Assembly (NCBI RefSeq): GCF_003991565.1 | Contig: NZ_CP032819.1 | Location: 3,410,001-3,474,000, forward strand | Direction of reading: 5' to 3' | DNA length: 64,000 bases | Source: Butyricimonas faecalis | GTDB taxonomy: Bacteria > Bacteroidota > Bacteroidia > Bacteroidales > Marinifilaceae | Shown here: in pieces, positions 17,697 to 27,103 of the stretch | Position numbering within the stretch: position 1 is the stretch's first letter | Layout: each line of letters begins with the position of its first letter | Notes under the pieces: model-generated | The model's input: the letters and a program-made list of their open reading frames with translations, nothing else | Told to the model about the DNA's origin: nothing | Databases searched by the model: none | Program-made: the position numbers and the translations under genes

Positions 17697-20261
17697 ATGG
17701 AACAAACTACGAAGAAAGTGGAAAAACAAAAAGAAACTGTGGAAGAAAGGAAAGTCTACACGCAAGAGGAGGCTTATAGCAGTTCCTTGAATTATTTCAA
17801 GGGGGATGAACTGGCTGCCCGTGTTTGGGTGAGCAAATACGCTTTAAAAGATTCCTACGGGAATATTTTCGAGTTGAACCCGGATGACATGCATCATCGT
17901 TTAGCTTCAGAAATCGCTCGGATCGAGAGAAACTACCCGAACCCGATGACGGAAGAACAGATTTTCGAGGTGTTGCGTGATTTTAAATATATTGTTCCGC
18001 AAGGAGGTCCGATGACGGGTATCGGTAACGATTATCAAATTGCATCCCTTTCTAATTGTTTCGTGATAGGACATGATGGTCCTTCCGATTCCTATGGCGG
18101 GGTGATGAAAATTGACCAGGAACAGGTACAACTGATGAAACGGAGAGGAGGCGTCGGACACGATTTGTCGCATATCCGCCCGAAAGGATCTCCGGTTAAG
18201 AATTCAGCCTTGACATCCACGGGAATTGTTCCTTTCATGGAGCGTTATTCAAATTCAACCCGGGAGGTGGCACAAGACGGTCGTCGGGGAGCGTTGATGT
18301 TGAGCGTTTCCATCAATCACCCGGATTCGGAGAGTTTCATTGACGCGAAAATGACCGAGGGGAAAGTAACCGGAGCTAATATTTCGGTGAAAATTGACGA
18401 CGAGTTCATGAAAGCGGTTATCGAGGAGCGTGATTATATTCAAAAATACCCGGTATATTCTGACGAGCCGAAGAACGTGAAACAGATCAGTGCGGTAAAA
18501 TTGTGGAATAAGATTGTTTACAACGCGTGGAAATCTGCCGAACCGGGCATCTTGTTCTGGGATACGATCATTCGGGAGAGCGTGCCCGACTGCTACGCCG
18601 ACTTGGGTTACAGAACGGTTTCCACGAACCCTTGTGGCGAGATACCGTTGTGCCCGTACGACTCGTGTCGTTTGTTGGCAATCAACTTGTACTCTTACGT
18701 GGTAAATCCTTTCGAGAAAAACGCGTATTTCGACTACGAGCTGTTTAAGAAACATGTGGCTATCGCCCAACGCCTGATGGATGATATCATTGACTTGGAA
18801 TTGGAGAAAATCGATGCCATTCTCGCGAAGATCGAGTCGGATCCGGAAGATAACGAGGTGAAAGGCGTTGAGATTCGTTTGTGGGAGAAAATCAAGGCAA
18901 AAGCCAGAGAAGGGCGTCGTACCGGGGTCGGTATCACGGCTGAAGGTGATATGTTGGCAGCTCTCGGGTTGCGTTACGGTAGTGATGAGGCGATTGATTT
19001 CTCCGTGGATATTCATAAACAATTGGCTATTGCCGCTTATGGTTCGTCTGTCGAGTTGGCCAAGGAACGCGGTGCGTTCAAGATTTTTGATGCCGAGCGA
19101 GAAAAAAACAACCCGTTTATTGCTCGTTTAAGAGAGGCTGCCCCGGAAATGTATCAGGAGATGGTAAAATACGGTCGTCGTAACATTGCTTGCCTGACGA
19201 TTGCCCCGACGGGAACAACCAGTTTGATGACGCAAACGACTTCCGGTATAGAACCCGTATTCTTGCCGGTTTACAAGAGAAGAAGAAAAGTGAACCCGAA
19301 CGACAAGAACGTGCATGTTGATTTCACGGATGAGATGGGGGATGCTTACGAGGAGTTTGTCGTGTTCCATCATAAATTTGCCGTCTGGATGGAGAAAAAC
19401 GGGTATGATATTCATAAACGCTACACGAACGAGGAGATCGATGAAATGGTGGCAAAGTCACCTTATTATAAGGCAACGTCTAATGATATTGACTGGGTTG
19501 CTAAAGTGCGTATGCAGGGCCGTGTACAAAAATGGGTGGATCACTCCATCAGCGTTACCGTGAATTTACCCGCGGATGTTTCGGAAGAGCTGGTCGGTCA
19601 ACTTTATATCGAGGCTTGGAAGAGTGGATGTAAAGGATGTACGGTGTATCGTGACGGTTCCCGTTCCGGAGTTTTGGTTTCCAATAAAGATAAAAAGCCG
19701 GAAGGAGGAGCGATGCCAGCCAAGCGTCCGAAAGAATTGGATGCAGAGATCGTGCGTTTCCAGAATAATAAAGAGAAGTGGATTGCCTTCATCGGTTTGT
19801 ATGGCGGACGTCCTTACGAGATCTTTACCGGTATCGCCGATGATGAAGAGGGAATCATGTTGCCGAAAGCCGTGACCAACGGTAAGATTGTGAAGAACAC
19901 GGATGAAGAAGGGAATAGCCGTTACGACTTCCAATTTTCGAATAAGAGAGGTTTCAAGACAACGGTGGAAGGATTGTCATACAAGTTCAATAAAGAGTAT
20001 TGGAACTATGCTAAATTAATTTCCGGTGTCTTGCGTTATGGAATGCCGATCAATCAAATCGTGGATTTGGTTGCCGCGATGGAATTCGATAATGAGAACA
20101 TCAACACTTGGAAGAATGGTGTGGAAAGAGCGCTACGGAAATTTATCCCGGACGGGACGGAAGCAACCGGTTCTGTTTGCGAAAATTGTGGTTCTAAATC
20201 TGTTATTTATCAAGAGGGGTGTTTGATCTGCAAGGTTTGCGGTTCTTCTAAATGCGGTTGA
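17697..20261 (+). CDS. nrdJ: Adenosylcobalamin-dependent (class II) ribonucleotide reductase
   Basis: The 854-aa enzyme makes deoxyribonucleotides using an adenosylcobalamin radical, working with or without oxygen. Visible marks are SLSNCFVIGHDG with the first redox Cys (about 120), the radical-site motif STNPCGEIPLCPYDSC (Cys and Glu about 313-315), the second redox Cys region RRNIACLTIAPTGTTSLM, and a C-terminal TSCPD-type region ending in a CxxC...CxxC zinc-ribbon (CENCGSKS, CLICKVCG). The KMI-rich first 20 residues are charged and variable. It stands alone with its own promoter and a very strong hairpin downstream. No class I or III reductase or NrdR is in the window. Confidence 0.96.
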   Translation: MEQTTKKVEKQKETVEERKVYTQEEAYSSSLNYFKGDELAARVWVSKYALKDSYGNIFELNPDDMHHRLASEIARIERNYPNPMTEEQIFEVLRDFKYIVPQGGPMTGIGNDYQIASLSNCFVIGHDGPSDSYGGVMKIDQEQVQLMKRRGGVGHDLSHIRPKGSPVKNSALTSTGIVPFMERYSNSTREVAQDGRRGALMLSVSINHPDSESFIDAKMTEGKVTGANISVKIDDEFMKAVIEERDYIQKYPVYSDEPKNVKQISAVKLWNKIVYNAWKSAEPGILFWDTIIRESVPDCYADLGYRTVSTNPCGEIPLCPYDSCRLLAINLYSYVVNPFEKNAYFDYELFKKHVAIAQRLMDDIIDLELEKIDAILAKIESDPEDNEVKGVEIRLWEKIKAKAREGRRTGVGITAEGDMLAALGLRYGSDEAIDFSVDIHKQLAIAAYGSSVELAKERGAFKIFDAEREKNNPFIARLREAAPEMYQEMVKYGRRNIACLTIAPTGTTSLMTQTTSGIEPVFLPVYKRRRKVNPNDKNVHVDFTDEMGDAYEEFVVFHHKFAVWMEKNGYDIHKRYTNEEIDEMVAKSPYYKATSNDIDWVAKVRMQGRVQKWVDHSISVTVNLPADVSEELVGQLYIEAWKSGCKGCTVYRDGSRSGVLVSNKDKKPEGGAMPAKRPKELDAEIVRFQNNKEKWIAFIGLYGGRPYEIFTGIADDEEGIMLPKAVTNGKIVKNTDEEGNSRYDFQFSNKRGFKTTVEGLSYKFNKEYWNYAKLISGVLRYGMPINQIVDLVAAMEFDNENINTWKNGVERALRKFIPDGTEATGSVCENCGSKSVIYQEGCLICKVCGSSKCG

Positions 20262-20289
20262 TGATTATATAGACTTTCAAGTTATAAAT

Positions 20290-20357
20290 AAAAGAGGGTA
20301 TCTGAAAAAGTCCTATTTGGCGTTCTCCAAATAGGACTTTTTCAGATACCCTCTTTT
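20290..20357 (+). terminator. 31-bp perfect hairpin after nrdJ
   Basis: Arms 20290-20320 and 20327-20357 are perfectly complementary over 31 bp with a 6-nt loop (CGTTCT). The right arm ends in CTCTTTT and the left begins AAAAGAG, so it would terminate in both directions. The stem is much longer than a normal intrinsic terminator. Confidence 0.85.
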
Positions 20358-20894
20358 GTATTGGAATGGATCAAAAATAAACCATGTGGATTAATAAAGC
20401 GAAACAGCTTGATGTTAAAATTAACAATTATTTTTCTCGTTAAAAAAATATCAATAATCGTTCATATATTGATTGCAAATGTACGACTTTTTATGAAACA
20501 TGAAAGATTTGGTCAAAAAAAATTTCATATTTTATTTACATTTTGTTTGATATACGCGTAAAACGACATAAATCGTCTGTTTTTGAGGTGGTATGTGCGT
20601 ATTTCGACACAGGTGTTACGAGTAATGTTTTAAAAAGAGTTCAATATAATCCAATTGGGAACAATACACATTTAATACGTTTGTGGCGATATCATTAATA
20701 TGTGAAAGAATCATTTAATCCTTATGTTATTGGATATCCCCAAAATCTTATTCTTTTAGGTAGTTATATACGATTTTGTTGTAAGATGTAAACTCCTGTA
20801 TGCAAGAAGGTACATTTACCATTCGTAATCCAATGGATAAGGGATTTATTTCTAAGACAAGCACTAATTCATTTCGCCACGGAGACGTGTCAGG

Positions 20895-20949
20895 GACGTT
20901 CACGAACGTCTTTGTAACGTCTTTGATTCGTCCTTGATACGTCTTTAAT
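20895..20949 (+). repeat. Palindrome plus four tandem 11-nt repeats
   Basis: GACGTTC-AC-GAACGTC (20895-20910) overlaps an array of four 11-nt units at 20906, 20917, 20928 and 20939, consensus ACGTCTTTGAT (the third is TCGTCCTTGAT). The exact 11-nt period, about one helical turn, places each unit on the same DNA face. Confidence 0.75.
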
Positions 20950-21333
20950 CCCTAAGAACATCGAATATGCCACGGAAGATAAACGTGTATTCCCTAGGAA
21001 AAGTTTACTTCGTTTTCCGTTGTAAAGTGGTATGTAAGTATCTTCTTTTTTTCTTTGCAAAGTTTGTGATTTTTATTGATGTAGTTTATCATAATTATTA
21101 AGTATTTGATATTTATGTACTTATTGTTGCGATAAACCTCTATTTCGATCCTTTCGAGTAAATAAAATGGCATGATAGATGACTAAATATGAGCATAAAT
21201 GCATTTCAACTTGTAGATAGATACTCTTGGATGGATAATATGAGGCTGGTTATGAGGAAAGTAAAACTAAATAGCAATTATCATGATTAATCGGGTTTAT
21301 GAGGCGTAACACTCTACTGTTCAATGGTTTGTG

Positions 21334-21357
21334 AATATCATTAAACGAACGTTTATT
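21334..21357 (+). promoter_or_regulatory. TAAACG-AA-CGTTTA operator-like palindrome
   Basis: The 14-nt inverted repeat sits at 21342-21355 inside a 24-nt block that recurs, reverse-complemented and identical, at 57361-57384 before another locus. A partial copy (TAAACGAACATTTT) lies about 80 nt downstream at 21424-21438. Candidate binding site for a dimeric regulator. Confidence 0.45.
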
Positions 21358-21505
21358 GATAGTACGAGATGTTAAAAATTTAGACGCAATATTATGCAAA
21401 AAATTACAAATATACACATTTAAGTTAAACGAACATTTTAGTGGAAAAAGTTACACTTTAGGGTGACTTGATATTTTTTAATTACCAATATAATTTATTT
21501 AAAGT

Positions 21506-24500
21506 ATGAACAAGAAACGGAATTTTGCAAAAATGGCACTTTTGGGTGTTTTGCTTTGTGGTCTTGCAAGTCCTACATTCGTCGGTTGTAAGGATTACGA
21601 TGACGATATAGAGAATCTCGAGACAAAAGTTGAAGAAATTGCAAATAGCTTAAAAGATTTGCAAGCTAAAGTTGGCGATGGAATCGTGAAGTCTGTTACT
21701 TATGATGAGGCAACAGGCAGATTGACAGTGGTTAGTACTAGTGGCACGGTAACTTATTCAACTCATCAAACTATCCCGACTTATAGTGTGGAGTTGAGAA
21801 ACAATGAGTTGTTTGTGAATAACGAGTCCAAGGGAAAAGTTAGTATCGATGTGCCTAAAGTTGAGGTAATAGACGGGAAGCTTTATATTGATGAAATTGC
21901 ACAAGATTTAAACATCGGGACTTCTACGAAAGTTGAGGTAAAAGATGATGGAATTCTCTATATTGATGATGAGCCGACCAATCTTATTGTACGTCCTGAA
22001 GTGAAAGTAGAAGGAGGTAAATTGTGGATTGGGACGCAATCTTATGATTTAGGTTTACCGAATGATGCTATTGCTTTTGTTAAAAATGACAAGGGTGTAA
22101 TAACCGGTGTCACGATTACATTAGGGGATGAATCTGCTTCTTTTAAAGTTCAAGAGGCTACTTATGTAACTTCATTGACCTATATCCCGACGAATTATGA
22201 TCCGGTCGTAGATAACGTGGCTTTCTTGCCTGTCGTTGTTACAGATGGAGATTCTGAGGAAGCTAGAGTTTATGAATATAACTTAGCCAATAAAAAATTG
22301 TGGTCTAACATGGCTTATGGCTGGGTTAAAATGCAATATCACGTGAATCCGGATGGCGTTCCATTCGAAAATTTTGAAGTTGTAGGACTGAAACGTCAGG
22401 ATGTAACCGTTCTGTCACGTGCTGTAACCCCAACTCTGGATGAAGTAACGGAAAAGGATTATGTTCAGGGAATCCTTACAATTCGTGCAAATGCTCAAGA
22501 TTTTGCTATTGCAAATAATACAGATGGTTATGATGATCCTAGTGTTGAGAATCCGAGAGAAGAAGATGATGCTCTAGCCACTGTGAATCAAGTTGCTCTT
22601 CAATTAAAAAATACCAAAGAGAATAATGGTATTGTTACTTCCGATTATGTTTCTGTAAAACGTATGGTACTTTTGCAAGAAAATATTCTTATTGGTTTGA
22701 ATAAAGATGCAGATCAAAAAAAATTGGTGCGTGGTGAATTTAATGATTTGGCCCAGTTGTACAAAATGGCTGAAGTTGATAAAGATGCTTATGTGGCTAA
22801 TATTCCAGTACATTTGAACGTGCAGTTCCAATCGGGAATCGATTTGAAGCCTTTGATTGAAGGATACACGAATTTTACTTATACAAACACGGGTGTTGAT
22901 TTGAAATTTAACCAAGAACTTTTGACTACTTTCGGTTTCGAACCTACTTATACTTATACGGTTGAGTCTTATGACTTGGCAGAAGTAGATCAAACGAAAT
23001 ATATCGATTCGGAATCTTTGAAAAATGGTGTGATTAAATTTGATCAAGCAAACACGGCTGCCATTGGTAGAAATCCGGTTATTCGGGTGAACATGAGTTT
23101 GGATGGTGGTAAAACAATCATCATGACCAAATTGTTAAAAATCAATGTGCTTAAGGAGCTTCAAACGGACGAAACGTTCATTATTGATGATCTTGAAAAT
23201 TTCACGGCATCTTGTAAAAATATTGAACAATATATTGATTTCGATCAGATATTCAATCACTGTCTGTATAGCAAAGATCAATTCGTGGAAGCTTATAGAG
23301 GAAACGATAAGTGGAGTTTATTCAAATTCAACGAGAAAACTAGTAAATGGGATAATATTACCACGTTAGTTGATGCAGATAATTCGTTTGTTGTATTGGG
23401 TGCAGAGGATCATAGTACTATACTTGGTACTGCATTGGATCGAAATAATAGAGCTACCATTCAAATGGCTAACACTATGAAAGAAGGTAGATACAAACTC
23501 CAATTGTATTTCGAAGCAAATAATACTTCTGTTGTTTACAAAACATTGACTGTGGAAGACGAATTTATTATTTCTCAGCCGACAGTGTATGCAAATATAA
23601 ATAGGACTTATTGGATCAATAACAACGCACAATTTAATGTTCAAGCTCCGAATACGGGTTATACCCCTGATGAGTGTATCTTTGACAAGAATTTGAATGA
23701 ATTCTTTGTAACAGATGCTAGTAATGGTAAAGCGGTATTGAATTATACTCCGGAGAGAGCAGATTATACATGTGCTACAGCTAAATTTATCTTCTCTACT
23801 GATGCTTCAGATAAAGCTACAGTTGTTGATGGTAATGGTAAGAAAGCAACAGTTATTGTTACCAACGATCAGATTACGAAGGGTGGAGAGGTTATTGCCA
23901 CGATCGTGGACGATCGTATCGTTTTGACTCCTTCTTTGGCAACTCAAGAATTGTTGAACACGGGTAAATTTACGATCAATAATGTTTACTTGGTAGTTAC
24001 TTTACCGAACGGCGAACTTATTGCAAAAGACTTTAATATCGATATCGTAAGACCGTTGAATATTAACCCGCTTGCATCGAAGGCATTTACGGATGCTCAA
24101 GATCTAGGAGATGAAATCGATTTAGATGAGATCCTTAGCATGTACGATTGGAGAGGAGCATCTTATGTTGTAACCTTCCCGGGAGATGGGGTAACCCCAA
24201 CAACTCCTGAGAATTTAGGTAAATTCTATGACGTGAAGAATATTAGTGCTGACAACTTACCATTCGTAACGACTCCGATTGAGGGTGCTACCAATGAGTA
24301 TTTGTTAACAAATAAGGAGATTCTCACGAACTTGGCAGATGACGGTCAAGGCAATTGGGTTCCCAATAGTAGCTTGACAGTTGACAAAGCTAGTGTAACT
24401 TTGCCTGTTGGAACTAACTTAACTCTTAAGAAGTCTGGTGATAAGTGGGTACTGAATTACAAGACGAACATGGGTACGATTATTTCTACTTACAAGATGT

Positions 24501-24580
24501 GGATCCCGGTTAAGGTGGCTTACAAGTGGGGATTTGTAATCGGTCAGGTAGAGGTGGAAGTAAATCCTGTTAACAACTAA
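21506..24580 (+). CDS. Large surface lipoprotein with N-terminal coiled coil (S-layer or cell-surface candidate)
   Basis: A 1024-aa exported protein. The signal peptide ends at a lipobox-like FVGC, followed by KDYDDDIENLETKVEEIANSLKDLQAK, a short coiled coil typical of the DUF4988/CKDYDDDI-type surface proteins of Bacteroidales. Residues 60-200 carry short beta repeats of the form VEVxDGxLYIDE (KVEVIDGKLYIDEIAQDL, KVEVKDDGILYIDDEPT, KVEGGKLWIGTQ). The rest is beta-rich with few Cys. Composition is rich in Asn, Thr, Asp and Val and unlike the GC-richer neighbours. It lies before an OmpA-family gene, a pairing that would fit a surface layer anchored to the wall, and it has a 1.1-kb leader, as highly expressed genes may have. 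The S-layer role is inference. Confidence 0.7.
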   Translation: MNKKRNFAKMALLGVLLCGLASPTFVGCKDYDDDIENLETKVEEIANSLKDLQAKVGDGIVKSVTYDEATGRLTVVSTSGTVTYSTHQTIPTYSVELRNNELFVNNESKGKVSIDVPKVEVIDGKLYIDEIAQDLNIGTSTKVEVKDDGILYIDDEPTNLIVRPEVKVEGGKLWIGTQSYDLGLPNDAIAFVKNDKGVITGVTITLGDESASFKVQEATYVTSLTYIPTNYDPVVDNVAFLPVVVTDGDSEEARVYEYNLANKKLWSNMAYGWVKMQYHVNPDGVPFENFEVVGLKRQDVTVLSRAVTPTLDEVTEKDYVQGILTIRANAQDFAIANNTDGYDDPSVENPREEDDALATVNQVALQLKNTKENNGIVTSDYVSVKRMVLLQENILIGLNKDADQKKLVRGEFNDLAQLYKMAEVDKDAYVANIPVHLNVQFQSGIDLKPLIEGYTNFTYTNTGVDLKFNQELLTTFGFEPTYTYTVESYDLAEVDQTKYIDSESLKNGVIKFDQANTAAIGRNPVIRVNMSLDGGKTIIMTKLLKINVLKELQTDETFIIDDLENFTASCKNIEQYIDFDQIFNHCLYSKDQFVEAYRGNDKWSLFKFNEKTSKWDNITTLVDADNSFVVLGAEDHSTILGTALDRNNRATIQMANTMKEGRYKLQLYFEANNTSVVYKTLTVEDEFIISQPTVYANINRTYWINNNAQFNVQAPNTGYTPDECIFDKNLNEFFVTDASNGKAVLNYTPERADYTCATAKFIFSTDASDKATVVDGNGKKATVIVTNDQITKGGEVIATIVDDRIVLTPSLATQELLNTGKFTINNVYLVVTLPNGELIAKDFNIDIVRPLNINPLASKAFTDAQDLGDEIDLDEILSMYDWRGASYVVTFPGDGVTPTTPENLGKFYDVKNISADNLPFVTTPIEGATNEYLLTNKEILTNLADDGQGNWVPNSSLTVDKASVTLPVGTNLTLKKSGDKWVLNYKTNMGTIISTYKMWIPVKVAYKWGFVIGQVEVEVNPVNN

Positions 24581-24671
24581 TATAACTGTACGAAGTAGAG
24601 TATGGAGTACAGATTACAATAAAATAGTGAACTCTTTCATGTTCATTATTGTTTGCAACCAGGAGAAGAAG

Positions 24672-24695
24672 GGGGTGTCTAGTTCTAGGCACCCC
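24672..24695 (+). terminator. Hairpin after the surface-lipoprotein gene
   Basis: Arms 24672-24682 and 24685-24695 pair over 11 positions with one T-G wobble and a 2-nt loop; GGGGTG/CACCCC forms the base. The tail is TGCTTTAAT, a weak U-tract. It may reduce read-through into the OmpA gene, giving more of the lipoprotein than of OmpA. Confidence 0.65.
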
Positions 24696-24731
24696 TGCTT
24701 TAATCAGGTAATTTTAATAGAAAGATAGCGT

Positions 24732-25958
24732 ATGAGAAAAATAGTATTGTCTTGTTGTCTATTGATGTTGACCTCGTTTTTGACGGCGCAGCAGCAAAAG
24801 AAAGAGATTTATAATGATTTCTCCCGTTGGAGCTTGGGGGTGAACGGGGGTATTTCCATTTTTCGTGGAGATATGGTTTCCTTCTCCGCTGATAAAACTT
24901 ACATCGGGGGACAAGGAGGTTTGCAACTCGGTTACCAGTTTACCCCGACTTTCGGTTTGTCATTGACGGCCGACATGGGGCAGGGGAAAGGGAGTGCCAA
25001 GGAGTGGGAGAAAGAGTTCAGGATTTACCCGAACGGGGAGTCTTATTATGGCACGAAGCCCGAGGCGGGTTTTGCTTACTACAACGACCTTTACGCGAAG
25101 GTGAAATATTTCACGCTAGGGTTACACGGGGATTTTAACGTGAATAACTTTTTCGGGACGAAAGAGATGCGTCGTTGGACGGTGGTGTTGAGCCCGGCAG
25201 TTTACTTGCAAAAGTTCTCGCCGAAGCTTTACGTGAAAGAGGATGACAAGCGGTTTGATACTTCTTCCACGCTGGATAACGACGTGAATCTGGGGCTGGG
25301 AGGAGACTTGGCTTTGCGCTATCGTGCCGGAAAGTATATCGATTTGCAATTGAAATCCGGTGTGGCGTGGATATCGAACAATAACTTTGACGGTGTGGCG
25401 ACTTGTTGCACGACCAAGTACAACTGGTTGGCGAATCTTTCGGTCGGGGTGGTGTGGAAGATCGGTAACAACAAGAAGCGTGAGAATTTGATGTACGCTG
25501 CCCCGGTAATACTTCCGACGAAGGAGGAGACGCGACCGGTGGTGAAGGAGGAGCAAAAACCGGTTGTCAAGAAAGAAGAGCAACCGATGGAGAACGTGGT
25601 GAGGGTGGTGGAAACCGTGGAGAAGGCTTTCCCGGTATTGCCGACGATTCATTTCAAGCGTAATTTGGCGGTTATCGACACGGTGCGTTATGCCGGAGAG
25701 CTGTCTCGTATCGTGGAAGCGTTAAAAGAGTTCTCCGGAGTGAAGGTCGACATTCGCGGTTACACGGACCACACGGGTACGGATCGTGTGAATCTGCCGC
25801 TATCCTTGAAACGTGCGGAGGCCTTGAAAGTCTACTTGATTGGCAAAGGCATTTCGACCGATCGGATGAGTACGTTCGGCGAGGGTAAGGATATGTCCGT
25901 GGATCAAAAGGACGTTTACACGGAAAAGGCTCGTAAGGTTGAAGTGAAAAAGCACTAA
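24732..25958 (+). CDS. OmpA-family outer-membrane/peptidoglycan-binding protein
   Basis: A 408-aa protein. The signal peptide ends at FLTAQ, then comes an N-terminal OmpA-like barrel (about 30-265) with alternating aromatic strands, a linker rich in Glu/Lys/Pro/Val (about 268-300), and a C-terminal OmpA domain (about 305-405). In this domain VDIRGYTDHTGTDRVNLPLSLKRAEALKVYL carries the Asp and Arg that bind meso-diaminopimelate in peptidoglycan. It likely ties the outer membrane to the wall and may hold the upstream surface protein. It lies 151 bp after that gene, behind a hairpin, and is followed by a bidirectional terminator. Confidence 0.92.
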   Translation: MRKIVLSCCLLMLTSFLTAQQQKKEIYNDFSRWSLGVNGGISIFRGDMVSFSADKTYIGGQGGLQLGYQFTPTFGLSLTADMGQGKGSAKEWEKEFRIYPNGESYYGTKPEAGFAYYNDLYAKVKYFTLGLHGDFNVNNFFGTKEMRRWTVVLSPAVYLQKFSPKLYVKEDDKRFDTSSTLDNDVNLGLGGDLALRYRAGKYIDLQLKSGVAWISNNNFDGVATCCTTKYNWLANLSVGVVWKIGNNKKRENLMYAAPVILPTKEETRPVVKEEQKPVVKKEEQPMENVVRVVETVEKAFPVLPTIHFKRNLAVIDTVRYAGELSRIVEALKEFSGVKVDIRGYTDHTGTDRVNLPLSLKRAEALKVYLIGKGISTDRMSTFGEGKDMSVDQKDVYTEKARKVEVKKH

Positions 25959-25978
25959 GACTCTCTATATTACACGGG

Positions 25979-26009
25979 AAAAGCCACTTTGTTATTTAAG
26001 GTGGCTTTT
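25979..26009. terminator. Bidirectional terminator between ompA-like gene and ribF
   Basis: Arms AAAAGCCAC.. (25979-25990) and ..GTGGCTTTT (25998-26009) pair across a 7-nt loop, with U-tracts in both directions. It serves both convergent genes. Confidence 0.8.
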
Positions 26010-26012
26010 ATC

Positions 26013-26942
26013 TTACGATTCCAATAATGCGAGTATTTTTTCCTGATCTTTCTGTAATTGGGCTCGTAATTCTTTGATATCATCGAATTTGCGTTCTCCC
26101 CGGATGCGAGTGATGAAATTTATCGTGATGGTTTTCCCGTACAGATCCCGGTTGAAATCGAAGATATATACCTCACAGGAAATTTGCCCGTCATTGCTGA
26201 CCGTGGGACGGATTCCGATATTAAGCATCCCGTTGAAGATCTCTTGCCCGATAATTACTTTGACGGCATACACGCCTATGGCAGGTAGTAATTTCCGTTC
26301 GTCGGAAACTTGGATATTTGCTGTCGGGAAGCCGATTTGGTGGCCGAGATGATGCCCGTAAACCACTTTGCCCGTGACAGAATAAGGATACCCGAGGAAG
26401 CGATTGACCGTGGTGATATCACCCACGGTTAGGGCGTTACGGATTTTCGTGGAACTGACATTTACATCGTCCTCCTCAAAAACGACTTCCTTTTCAAGGA
26501 AAAAGCCGTATTCATTCGCTAATTCCTGTAAGTTCTCGAAATTCCCGGCTCGATCTTTCCCGAATCGATGATCGTAGCCCACGACGAGCCCTTTGATTTT
26601 TAGTTTGTCAACAAGAATCTTTTTCACGAAATCGGTATAGGATTGCTGGGCAAATTCAAGCGTGAACTTCAAGATAATCAAGTGGTCAACGCCATATTTT
26701 TCCAGAATGGAAATCTTCTCTTCCAGCGTTGTCAGGATTCCTATTTTTTGTTCCCGGGGATAAAGCACTTCTCTCGGGTGGGGTTCAAAACTGATAATGA
26801 CGGATTCCCCATCAATACCGGCCGCTTTCTCTTTTAGATGTTGTATCACACAAGCATGACCTAAATGTACACCGTCAAAACTTCCAATCGTGACGACCGG
26901 ACATTTGATCTCTATATTTTCAACTCCGTGGTGAACCTTCAT
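26013..26942 (-). CDS. ribF: Bifunctional riboflavin kinase / FAD synthetase
   Basis: A 309-aa cytosolic enzyme that makes FMN and then FAD from riboflavin. The N-terminal FAD-synthetase half begins with the nucleotidyl-transferase signature GSFDGVHLGHACVIQHL (about 22-38) and has YDHRFGKDRAGN and SSTKIRNAL. The C-terminal flavokinase half has YSVTGKVVYGHHLG and IGFPTANIQ. Length and layout are standard. The stop is 4 bases from the bidirectional terminator. It is monocistronic here; the porin gene upstream is separated by about 160 bp. Confidence 0.96.
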   Translation of the reverse strand: MKVHHGVENIEIKCPVVTIGSFDGVHLGHACVIQHLKEKAAGIDGESVIISFEPHPREVLYPREQKIGILTTLEEKISILEKYGVDHLIILKFTLEFAQQSYTDFVKKILVDKLKIKGLVVGYDHRFGKDRAGNFENLQELANEYGFFLEKEVVFEEDDVNVSSTKIRNALTVGDITTVNRFLGYPYSVTGKVVYGHHLGHQIGFPTANIQVSDERKLLPAIGVYAVKVIIGQEIFNGMLNIGIRPTVSNDGQISCEVYIFDFNRDLYGKTITINFITRIRGERKFDDIKELRAQLQKDQEKILALLES

Positions 26943-27062
26943 TTCTTGTCGTTTGAATAGTTAGCGGCAAAAATAATACAAATAACTGAATTATGGGGCT
27001 AAAGAAGTCCTAATCACAGCAGATATATTTATCAACGAGCGATGGAAGGTTGAGATCATGCA

Positions 27063-27099
27063 AAAACCTTTCCGGCAATTTTGTTACCGGAGAGGTTTT
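27063..27099 (-). terminator. Terminator of the porin gene
   Basis: Arms 27063-27075 and 27087-27099 are 13-nt inverted repeats with one mismatch; on the minus strand the second arm runs into TTTTTG. It lies just downstream of the porin stop. Confidence 0.75.
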
Positions 27100-27103
27100 G
27101 ATT

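Larger units (their letters stand above)
20358..21505. other. 1.1-kb non-coding leader region before the surface-lipoprotein gene
   Basis: There is no convincing gene; the one open frame at 20361-20561 is AT-rich with a biased, shadow-like composition. The region holds a 16-nt palindrome plus four 11-nt repeats (20895-20949) and two TAAACG-type motifs (21342-21355 and about 21424). It may be a long regulatory leader for the downstream gene. Confidence 0.6.

Noticed and set aside
20361-20561. 66-codon frame after nrdJ
   Set aside because: AT-rich Lys/Ile/Phe composition, begins in the nrdJ hairpin region, no start signals.
20895-20949. CRISPR array
   Set aside because: Units are 11 nt and contiguous without spacers, and no cas genes are present.
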